Translations under genes and position numbers: made by a program | Source: Terfezia claveryi | Lineage: Eukaryota; Ascomycota; Pezizomycetes; Pezizales; Pezizaceae | NCBI GenBank assembly: GCA_015179025.1 | Contig: WHUX01000167.1 | Coordinates: 1 to 64,000, forward strand | Reading direction: 5' to 3' | Length of the DNA stretch: 64,000 bases | Shown here: one piece after another, positions 45,132 through 55,850 of the stretch | Layout: each line of letters begins with the position of its first letter | Numbering within the stretch: position 1 is the stretch's first letter | The notes under the pieces: generated by a model | The model's database searches: none | What the model saw: the letters and a program-made list of their open reading frames with translations, nothing else | What the model was told of the DNA's origin: nothing

Positions 45132-48100
45132 ATTGGGATGAGATATTCGGTTGTGATACCTATTTGGCTTACTTTGATAGGATGTAGGATGTAGTATATA
45201 CTGTTCCTTTTTTCTTTTGCTTGTGTTGGATGAGCTTTTAGCTTTATTAGCGGTATTTAGGGATATCCGGTGTTATGTGCTTTTGTGCTTTTGTTTGATT
45301 TGTATATTTGGCTTTGCGGGCGGGTTACTTCGCTTCTGGCTTTAGCGATAGCTGTCATAAGAATAATCAATATACATACCAAGTACATCGAGATTCAAAT
45401 ACATCGATCCATGACCGTGGCTCTATTCGTGAGAATACAAGAGATTATACCAATACGAAGAGTTCCGCCCGTCGCATACAACAGAATCACCTCCTATTTC
45501 CAGCTACATATGCGGGGAGCCTTGCCTTGCTCACCGATGGTGCCTACGTTGCAAACCCTATCGTCTGAGACTTATGGAACCGGTAATACCAGTAGCAAAC
45601 CACCATCTACGTCTTATTCTACCTACTGGTGGTTCCACTAACGCTATTGATGCTTTTCCACAGCTCTCTTGCCTCAATAACAAAAAACTTACAACTACAA
45701 CTCTTCCGCCCATTGCGGATTGAGACAATAGCGTTCGATAGGTTAAACAGGAATTATATCTGCAATTAGGGTAATGTTTAATCTGATAGATATTGAATTG
45801 GTGTACCCTGAGGTATAATTTCCAACGGAGTTAGCCCTGGGGAGAGGGCGTACAAATGAATGTCCCCTGATAGGAAGGTTCTGAATTATTGTTGTGGGAT
45901 ATATGTTACCTTTTTAGATAGATACGCTGCCTACAACCCCCCTCCCTCCCCAACTCCGTCATACTTCCCTGAAGGGAGGAGCATACGAGTACTGAGGTTT
46001 TTCTTTCTTCCAAAAAAAAAAAAAAAAAACACCCCACAGTTCCGAAACCTGTGTAAATTAGTAGTAATAATATTTCTATCTCTTGTCATGCTATGCTGAC
46101 ATTTTCATTTGGAATTCAAAAGTAAGGAAAATGTACTCCAGATATATAGAAATCAATAACGTTCCCCTTGAGCATTTATCCTTCGGCCAAAGCTCAATGC
46201 GCTAAACCCACTAGCGTAGACACTACCTTGTTAGGTCAACCTCAGGGTAACGCTGACAGGAGAGCGCTGAGCTGGCGAAAGAGAGATTGGCAAGCTCAGT
46301 TGTTGTCATTGCTTCAGGAACCTTTCTATTTGCTGAATATGCCATTCGCACCCGTTAAACGAGAAACTTGGATAGGGTTACAACATACCAATGGGAACCC
46401 ACAACCCTACAACTAGCATGTAGGAGAGTATTTCCCTTTTCAGTCTTCACACAGCGAGAGGGATTTCAATCTCCTCTCCTATGTACCAAGCCTTTTCTCC
46501 ATTTTCAGTCTTAGCATATACAGTTATATACGGCCGTGTGGTCAATTGCTCCGCCCTTCCATCCTCCCGGGGGTTCTGGGGTGGCTCGTCATACCTCCAG
46601 AAGGGGTTTTGTAAAAGAAAAGGAAGTAGGAATGAACGAAGAAGGGATCTCTCTACTTAAAGCAGGCAGTGATCTCATTGCCGCTATGAGGGGACCTGTC
46701 TCTCAAAAAAAAAAAAAAAAAAAAAAAAAGGTGTTCAATGGCCAACCAAGACTCCTAGTTATCAGAAATGTTGGGCCATCTCTTACCTGATGTTAACCAA
46801 GCGACTAAACTCCTACAAGATGATAGCCGTTTTAGGCAGTCGCGTGTACTAGTGTACCGAGGGCCAGGCTACATGCAGGTTACTAAACTTACAGTCATTG
46901 TGAAGTATGATCTCCCCAAAGACTAACCTTCCCGCTATAGAGGCGTACTATCTCATATTGGAAGGGGAGCCTGCACAATGGTGCAAAATGAGCAATTCCT
47001 CGAGCTCTCATCAACTAACTAAATCCAACCAAAACTATGTCCCCCCTCAACACCCACGTAGAGGGTTTTCCAGTAATTCTATCAATATGTCCTCCCTTAA
47101 GAATTACCCCCCCCCCCAAATAGACTACACTCCCCCTTGTACTCCCCCTATAGGCCGAATATTGTACGAACGTGGATAGATATCGGGCAAAAGAGGACTT
47201 GTTGAGGTTAGTTATGCAGACAGTTTCCAAAGTTAGGAGATTCTGATTATTTTATGCAGCATGGCGGTATTGATGAATGCGGCTCCCAAGGTTATTCTGC
47301 ACCAGTATTGGAAAGGGTGATTTGAGAGGGTGGTCGTTGAGCTTTGAACTGATTAATTCTCGGAACCGGGAAGGGAACGGGCTAGAAAAGAATATTGAAG
47401 CGTTTGTGAGATCATGTGCATGTGATAGCGCCAAGTAACTCCCCCAATGGGTACAGGTAGTCTGGCAGCACAACCTCTCGTTGAGAGTAGAGTGTACGAG
47501 GCTACTCCGAAACTAAAAATATTAGACAGGGCGCTCCCGGCGTACCGGATGAATACGGTTTAAATGGTATGCGCAACAAATACTGGAAGCTCAATAAACA
47601 GCTAAACTCGTGGATGGGCTTAACCGAGACCGTTATGCATGTTTATTGTGTTTTCCCTACCGACGCCGAGTATGATCAATGACCACCCCGACCCTACCAC
47701 CTTTTCATTGTTGCCATTCGCCTTTCTTTAGATGTATGGTCAACCAACAGGGACTTGTACCAACCAGACTAGGTCACGAAGGAATCGACCCAACAGCAAA
47801 CGTAGGATGTTCTGGCTGGCTTGTCTGACTATCACAGGTTCAGATAGTGACACACATTATTGTAGTAGTCTCGTGCCACATTGTAGTTAAGCTACTTAGT
47901 ACTAATGGGGAAGTATGCTTCGTCAAGAACAATCCTTACCCTCAAGCGATACTTTCTTGAAGCTAGGCTTGGAAGAAAAAAAAGGCGTGAAAGAAGTACT
48001 ATTTTATGTCTGGATTATGTTTACTATCACACGCAATTCTCTATTACAACGAACAACAGGAGAGTGCGTAATTCCTTCCTTGTCCGACAGTGTACACATC

Positions 48101-49302
48101 TTGAGTTGACTCTGTTCCTTGCTACGCGCAACATGTTTTTGCTTTCAGCCACCTGTAAGGAGTACGCGCAACGAATTATTCGGGCTTAAAATCCCTGAGG
48201 CATACATACTCGTTACCACCATGAATTGTTGCACGCTGCATGCGGTACACTGGCTGAATTTGGGATTTAGGAATACAAGTGTGCATGCAGCGTGCAACAA
48301 TTCATGGTGGTAACGAGTATAATCTTAACACCGCCGGTGGCGCTGTGCAGGTCAGCTTGCCACAGATATGGAATCTGATACATGAATTTCCGATCCAGTT
48401 TCACTAATATCTCGGTTAATTTCAATCCAATACCACAGAATTGCTGCGTGACCTCCTCCGGCAATTTGCAGATTGGATATAATTATCTCTCTATACTTTT
48501 GATTTAAAAATTCTTTGCCTAGTTTCTCCAGTTTTTTTTATCAAGTTAACACAAAAAAAGGAAAATAAATAAGTTAATTTTTGGCGAGTAGTAGAAGCCT
48601 CATCTTGCACCTGTGAGGATTTAGGTAGTACTTGCAGATGCTAGTGAGAAGGGCTTCTGCATGACTTTTACCTACCAGATCCACAACCAGACTACCAGAC
48701 CCAGATACGGCTCAAAAATATGGAGATTGTGCCGATCTCACTCGATTTCCCAGGTGGGAATCAGACGAGGAACAGGTGGACCGGTGGCGAATATATATGG
48801 CAACCCGGAGGTAGGATTGAAATTCCTTTTCGAGGGTGGCTTGTCTGTTCTCATTCATTGGTCACTGACAGCAGGCCTTGGGGTTCGCTGTGCTGATTCC
48901 TTTGAATTTTATGCATAGCTGCAATACACGCATGCAAGCATCGATCGATATCCTCTCGCATCTGGTTACAAATCTTGGCACTCCCGAGAGCACGGTAACC
49001 TGCGTGACCACAAGCGCGTTATGCACGTTCCTGGTTAAATGAAAACTCAGGTGATAAGTCGCATTTATTGACCTGCCTCGAACGCTTCCTCCAGCGACCG
49101 TAGCTTAAGCCCGCCGACATTTACTGGAGGGCCCAGTGAGCGCGTACGGTTCCAGATACGTTTTCATAATCCCACCATCGAAAGAACCCATTGCAACTCA
49201 CCATTCTATTGCAACTCAGCATACTCACTCAGTTTAAGCACGCTGTATAGTACAACGCCCCCAAGCATGCCCCAGCCGAGTCATAAATACCAGCATATAT
49301 AA
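45132..49302. other. Gene-free region between SPC7 and the TPP1-like gene
   Basis: 4.2 kb without a supportable gene. It contains a poly-A run of about 25 nt (46706-46730), CAACCAGACTA motifs at 47761 and 48684, and a perfect 38-bp hairpin at 48206-48320. Small open frames here show no recognisable content. Confidence 0.45.
48206..48320. repeat. Perfect 38-bp inverted repeat with 39-nt loop
   Basis: 48206-48243 (starting ATACTCGTTACCACC) is the exact reverse complement of 48283-48320 (ending GGTGGTAACGAGTAT). The loop is 48244-48282. The outer bases allow a TA target, so it may be a very small Tc1/mariner-like MITE or a fold-back insertion. Confidence 0.85.
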
Positions 49303-52300
49303 ATGGACATACTGAAGAAGTCCTGGATCGATGTGGAGGTTGAAACACAACTGAAGGGCCTACTCGCAGCAAGGAAAAATCTATACTCAGATGCAAAATC
49401 TAAGAAACCCGGGAATTCCGGGTCACCAGAAGCCTTAATCACTCGTGAGGGCTCTATAGGGCTAACTGGGGAGTTGCTGGTCTCACCTCAGATGGTTAAC
49501 TGGCCTCCTTTACAGGTCAAGAAGGTATTACTGACAACAAACATTCCCACTGAAGTGCAATTCACTGATTTTGAACAGTGGATCCACTATACGCCTACTG
49601 AACCTCCACCGAACTCAGGTCAGCAGCCTCGTTTCATAACCGGAGAACTATCTGATACAGCCTCAACTATCGTTTGCGAGTTCACACCATCATGTGTGTC
49701 CTCCTTTGAAAGAACTGAAGGCCGCCGAATTACAGAACGGTCGATTGGCAATATAGTTCAACTTCTAGAGTTTGATTTAGTTTTCCAAGGGTCAGATGGC
49801 TTGCTCTTCTGGGAAAATTATAATTACCAAGATCAATGTGATTCTTCAAAAGCAGTCAAAAAGAGAGGGAAGTCATCTAAGCCACTTCCTACAGAACACA
49901 AAAATCCACAGGTGCCAGTCCCCGAGCCTCGTTTTCGGGTTTATAAGTTCAAGGTCTTGAGCTCAGACGAGTCACAAATATTTGTGAAAGCACAAGCACG
50001 GAGACCGAAGCACTTAATGCATTTAATCACGACATTACCAAGAAAGTCTCTGGTTGACAAAGGTTTGAGAGAATCTTCTGCGAAACGTGAAGTCAAAGAA
50101 ATGACCAAACCACATATATCTGTAGAATCTGATACTGATGATGAACTCAATTTCGAATCTCAGCATGCGTCTCCTGCGAAATTGGGACAAAAGCCCCGGG
50201 AATCTTTTGAAGATGAGGATATCTCACAATTGGCCTTCGCAACGCAGATTGGTCAATTCCTCCCCCAAGAGCTGGATCTAGTCATAACTCAGCAAGCCCA
50301 AATCCTGCAAGCTCCAGGAGTTCTGAAATGCCTGATGCCGACAGAAGTGAAGACTGGAAGAGGAGGATGGATGATTGCGCAACGGATTTAAAACGTACTA
50401 TACAAGCGCTAAGACATCAACCCATGGTTGTCAAAGGCACAAAGTCAGCACATAAAATGATAGGAGGCAATGCGGGGAAAGGCCCTGGGGATGAGCAACT
50501 GGGGGAAAGCTCGAAGTGTGTTGCTCCTCCATTTGAAGGGTCTGCGGGACAGTCTAGTTATTCGGGTCTTGCTTCAAGGGAAGGTACCAGCGATGTTTCC
50601 TCTGGGTCAAAAAAGGCAGCGCGGAAACTGGGACATCCAAAGAAAGCGATTGAATTGCTACCTTTAAATACAATGCTACATTTACATCCTGGCTGGCAAG
50701 GAATGAAAGAGGTGACGAGGATGGACGTCACGATACCTAAGGGACAGCTAATGGTGCTTGAAACAGATGCTGGTGAGTTTGAGCTATCTCCCTACGCCGG
50801 GCATGTGAGTTAATCATGTACAGCTTGGTACCGAAGGGAGGAGCATCTTGCTCATCGCAACACACCTTCAACACATGACAACGTCGCAATACAATCTCCT
50901 TGCAATAGAGGCAGTCCGCAGTGTGAATCATCTGCACTGTTACCATCACTACCAAATTACTCATATTCAGATTCAGAGCTCTCCTGGTCGCCTAGCCCAG
51001 TCGCACAAAATGCTATGCCTCCAGACAGCAGTGCAATACAGCCACCGGAAACACCTGTTCCTAGAAGATTAAAGGATTCTTGTAGGAGATGTAAGGACTA
51101 TGAGCTAATCTGCTCGTCGCTACAATTTCAGACCGAGTCACCGTGTGAAAGCTGTCACAACGCTGGAGAAAGCTGTGAATATGGGCATGCTGCTGAGGGT
51201 GTGTCTCGGCGTAAAAGAAGAAAGACGCATCAGAAAGTCACTGACGATGCTACCGAGGGCGAAGAAGAAGGGGAAAGTCATCCTCCCACTTGGAAAAATA
51301 CAAGAGGGGAAGTAGCAACTTCCGGAACGGACTTTTCCTACGCTGATCCAGAACTTGATGAATTTTCTTTTAGCGCAAACCAGACCGTGAAGGGGCCTAC
51401 ATTGATCCAAAGAGAGAGTACTAGTAAAAAGCCTGCCTCTGATATGGTACAGGGAGCTAATATCAATAATAAACCCAAAGACAACAGCACCTGCAGTATA
51501 TCTTCCACCAATAAGCCATCTACAGAACGGTTAGAGTCATCGTATGAAGATCCCGAATTTGGTGATTTTTCTGTCACAATCAAGAAACCTGCGAATAAAG
51601 TTTCAACCGCTTCACAAAAAGATGGAGGCCTCAAGAAACGTGGATTCGAGGGGAAGCTGTCATTTGCTTCCACATGTGCTAAACCTGAACTTGATGTGTT
51701 TTTATCTACCAAAAAATCAAGAGCAGGCAGCGCAAACTGCACGCGAAAAAATGCTAATAGGAAGAAGTCTCCTCTGGAATTGCCCTCGAAAAGTGTACCT
51801 AAGCGACTTAAGGACAGTGCAGTCGCAAGTGCTGGCTCGGACACGGATGGAGAAACCCAGTTGATGCTAAATCCACATGGCACGACAAACGTGGCAAAGT
51901 TTGGGCTATTGAGATCACAGGCTTTGGTCTATAAGAAAGAAGAGGAACGAAAAAAGCAAGAACGACTGAGTTTGGGTTTGCCAGAAGAGGAGGATGAGGG
52001 TGTCACAAATTTTCGCATCAGCGAACCAGAACCTTACGATGGATATAGTTCAAGCGAAGATAAGGAGCAGGAAAGACAGCGAAAGGCACGGAGCATTACT
52101 GCCAATTGCAGCTCGGACCACAGTGGACCCAATGAGGCTAAATATAGTTCCCTATCCCCTGCATTGGATCTTGATGGGATCAATTCTCCATCATATCAAT
52201 CCTCAGATGTTTCCTCCCATGCTTCATCAGGCGGAAAGTATGACAGAAGACTAGAGAGCAGTCATTGTGAAGGGCCGTTTGTCGTCGCTCCTGACACTAT

Positions 52301-54353
52301 CCATCCAGGTTTAGCCTCACCTACTCATCCCAGAGATGCATTCAGGCAAAACGACAGCGAGGTTGATTCACTGGAGGATCCACCGCAGGCAGTATCTGCA
52401 TCAAACAGGGATAAATCTTCTACTTCTAATGCGATGTCACAGTTGGCTGTGCGAGGATCACCGCGAAAGCTCACGGCGCAAGAACCTATAGTACTCGAAG
52501 ATCACCACGAGGATGAGGATGACGAAGATGAAATCCCACAGGCTATACCGACAGCGTATGTGGCACCCCGGACTTCTCATATCGCAGTGGTCCAAGTGCA
52601 CGAAATAGAGTCAGATAAACGAGGCAAGTTTCAAGAGCTGGAACCCGTAAGTGATGTTGCAAGCCCGAATGGGGATGCCGGCAAGCCTTCTGCCAGCATC
52701 GCGTTGACCTCACGTGATCAGATACCTCTACTGGCACACGAGAAGAAAGATTGGGATACTCCCAGTAGGGATGTGTCCCAACCGGAACGGGCGAAATTTT
52801 CACTGAGACCTGAGGACAAACCAGCAATTCAAGAAGTCGTCTTCCCTTCGACAGCACCACAGCGTCAGGGTGCTACGATACAAGTTAAAGATACACCATA
52901 TCCTCTGACCAAGAGTGTTTCGTACCAGAAACTCACTGCGGCTGGCACTTTCAAAACACTTGGAAGTGATGAAAATCCAGCTGTCCTATATTTGGAAGGT
53001 GATGAAATTATACCGGGCACACCATCTAGCTCACAACCTTTTGAGGTGGTCATACCTGTGCAACAAGGTATAAAGAGGAAGAATTGTGTTGAGAACCCGA
53101 CTGCTGAAAGCAAAAAGTTGTGGAAGAGGCCTCGTATCCGGAAACTTGAATTTGGCAGCCAGGAAGCGGGGTTCAAGGACCTAAGCGATCTTGCAAAAGA
53201 GCACAAGAAGAGATACTTGGAAAGTGTCCGGTCGAGTATAAAGTCGGTGGAAGAAGGGAATGCTCTGGATGGGCATAAAATTGAGAGAATGCAGGTCCCC
53301 GATGGGCAGCGGGTCGCTGCAGAAAAAGGTCCTGTTGTGGCCCCGCTACCTCCACCGCTGACAATACCTCTCTTATCGGTGAATACAGCTATGCCTTCTC
53401 CAACATTCATGCAGCCTCCTATCCTGAAGCTAAAAGAGTCTCCAGTATCTGTGGCACAGATGAGTTTGAGTTCGAGGCGCTCGAGTACTTCTACACGACG
53501 GAGGGAGCAATCGCAACCCAAATCGGAGTCCAGTACTCAGAAGGCCCTTAAAGCCATAATAGCGGCTAAGAGAGCATCATTATCTGGTAATTCACCTGGG
53601 CCAATCTCGCCTTCGAATGCTTTATTCACATCAGTCTCGCCTGCTTCACGTTCTTCAACTGTCAGCAGGACCCCGCACAAGGTCATGAAGCCTGTCTCGA
53701 GTAGAAATAGTTTAAATTCTGTCCCTTCACTTGCGTTTGCTGGAAGCCTGCCTGACCAACATAATCCGTCACGGAAAACACATCCTCCCACAAAAGCTGC
53801 CCATCATGCCCTGAAAATTTTGAACTCTGACGATGCAGCAAGTGACACTGGAGATGTTATTTCGGCAAGACCTCCTCCTCCTCGAACGCAAGAAGTCCAA
53901 ATGACACTGATACCCAGCGTGGCTGCCCCGCCTCTACCAGAGAAACCGGAACGAATTGGAAATTATGCGAGCATCGAGGGGCGGGATATCAATGTACTTA
54001 TCCCAGGGTACAACCGGCTCCCGGCCGAGGAAAAGAGCAGGCTGAATGACCTCCGGAAGGCATACTTTGGTCCAGGGGAACTGGAGTTGCAGTCATCCGA
54101 GTTGGTGACGGCGGAGGAGGAAAGCAGACAACGACGTATACAGGAGTTTAGGGATAGGTTTAAGGAGGAGGTGCCAAAAAAGAAGTTGTGGTGGCAGGAG
54201 GATGATACGCTTGTTAGGTCTTATAACAGGAAACTTGGGGCGGTGAAGAGTGTGAAGCAAGAGTTAGAGAGGAGGGACGAGGGGGTCACGAGAGTGGAGG
54301 TGGAGAGGCTGTCGAGGGGTGGCATGTTGAAGAATATTATGAGGATGTTGTGA
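49303..54353 (+). CDS. Est3/TPP1-like telomere protein with Zn2Cys6-type cluster
   Basis: The N-terminal 250 residues resemble the Est3/TPP1 OB fold of fungal shelterin: SWIDVEVETQLKGLLAAR, then FITGELSDTASTIVCEFTPS, FERTEGRRITERSIGN and IVQLLEFDLVFQ, then RFRVYKFKVLSSDE. Frame 1 runs 49303-50391. A second open frame from about 50217-50813 continues into 51015-54353 across a frame-neutral intron (50773-50823, 51 nt, or 50805-50921, 117 nt). How the first frame joins the second is unresolved. The second part encodes CRRCKDYELIC and CESCHNAGESC (CX2CX6CX10CX2CX6C), then basic RRKRRK, a long Ser-rich disordered region with acidic patches, and a conserved-looking C terminus (NVLIPGYNRLP, FRDRFKEEVPKKKLWWQEDD). 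It may be one gene with a hidden intron or frameshift, or two genes. Confidence 0.6.
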
Positions 54354-55850
54354 GATGGGTTGTGATTATTACGCTTATTTATGCGGGATTCTCATGATTG
54401 TTTGTTTCTTTGGTTCCTCTTCTACGGCGCAGTATCTTGGCTTGTGTAACCTTTTCCTAATTGCGATACTATATTATCTTGCATGGGGTCTTTGCTGTAT
54501 GATATCTTTAGCTACGTTGTTCATTCCTTTGTATCCTTCCTTCTGCTGTACGATTGCTATGTAAACTTGGTTCGCTAAATCGTGGGGATCATATATATAA
54601 ATATTGTAGTAAAGGTACTGTCTGGCAGGAAATTTATTGATAGTGGGGTGTACTGAAGTAGTTCCTTATGGCGATGTATATCCTAGTTGATACTTTACAT
54701 TTGTGACTAGGCCACATTTCTAGCGTTTGGGTTTTTCCTAAAAAGAGGACCCATGTGCACCTTGTTCGGGGAATGGCGGGCCGGAAGAGTGAGGTAGGTT
54801 AATCTGCCTCACCCGTGCGAAATATGTACAAGCTGTAAAAGGTGAAGAGCTGCAAGTGGAAGGCTGAGAACTGATCATGGGTCATGAGTAAAGAAAAAAA
54901 AAAAAGTCCGCTCTTTCTCGGAATGGGAATGGGATCTCCCGTCTGGTGTTTAGTTTTATTGCCTTTTGCTTTATATAAAGGTTGGTGAACCTAAATAAAA
55001 ATTCAATATACACGCAAAATTTATTTCACAATTGCAAACATGCAACAATGAGAAAAAAGCTTTTTAAAAGCCAATTAGGTAACCCCCCTGAAACCGATTT
55101 ATCCGGAAAGTTACATAGGTATGCCTCTGGAATTGAGTTCTTTTCTAACCTTTCCCTTGGGTTGAAAAGACTTTTTTCTTTTTTTTCTGGTTTTGGAAAA
55201 CATATTAGAAAAAATTAGATAAATTAAAAAATCAAGTACTTGAACGTAGTGAGTACGGTAGTCTTCAGTGAGGGGGGGAGGGGGGTTATATGTATAACAA
55301 AACATGGGTCCGTTAAAGTATAGAATACTAATGGACGTAGGAGGTCACATGACTACAAACGTTGTTTTAGAAAAAACGGAGTTATGTTATCCACCGAACA
55401 AGATACGGAACATTGCTTGGAGGGGTAGTGCAACCAGACTATGCTTTCGGCTTTTCAGATAAAGTCTTAGCGGTACGTGGCGATAGCTAAGGGAGCTTCT
55501 TGAAAAAAAAAAAAAAAGAAAAAAAAAGAAAGTTGAGAAATTCTGCAAATTACCCTAAGCTAATGCGTTACCCTCAAACGGACGGTAAGAGTTTATACTC
55601 TACTAAGTATTAGATTTTCCCGAACAAGCTTTTCGAGTTGTAATAAGGCAGATACTCCTCTACATTCTCAAAATATTCGACTTCTGCACTTATTAGGCGA
55701 GGTATGTACAGCTTGCAAGTGCGGGTTCGTGGGGCCACAGAATAGTCGAAGAAAATTCAAGAACTTCTATCATACTTTCAATATTGCACAGTAGGTAAAG
55801 TAAAGTAGATATGCACAACCCTCCCTCTCTCCATCCTAACCCCTTGAAAA
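54354..55850. other. Spacer between convergent TPP1-like and ISM1 genes
   Basis: The 3' regions of two convergent genes, with A-rich tracts near 54893 and 55504. A CAACCAGACTA-type terminal repeat lies at 55420-55441. No gene can be supported. Confidence 0.45.

Noticed and set aside
46527..46615. Possible sixth retroelement copy (CCTCCCGGGGGTTCTGGGGTGGCTCGTCAT-like stretch)
   Set aside because: Only the middle resembles the core and hairpin 2 is missing; a poly-A run follows about 90 bp later. Too weak to call.
50325..50340. Programmed -1 frameshift site in the TPP1-like gene
   Set aside because: No X-XXY-YYZ slippery heptamer or clear downstream structure was visible, so it is listed only as an unresolved frame change.
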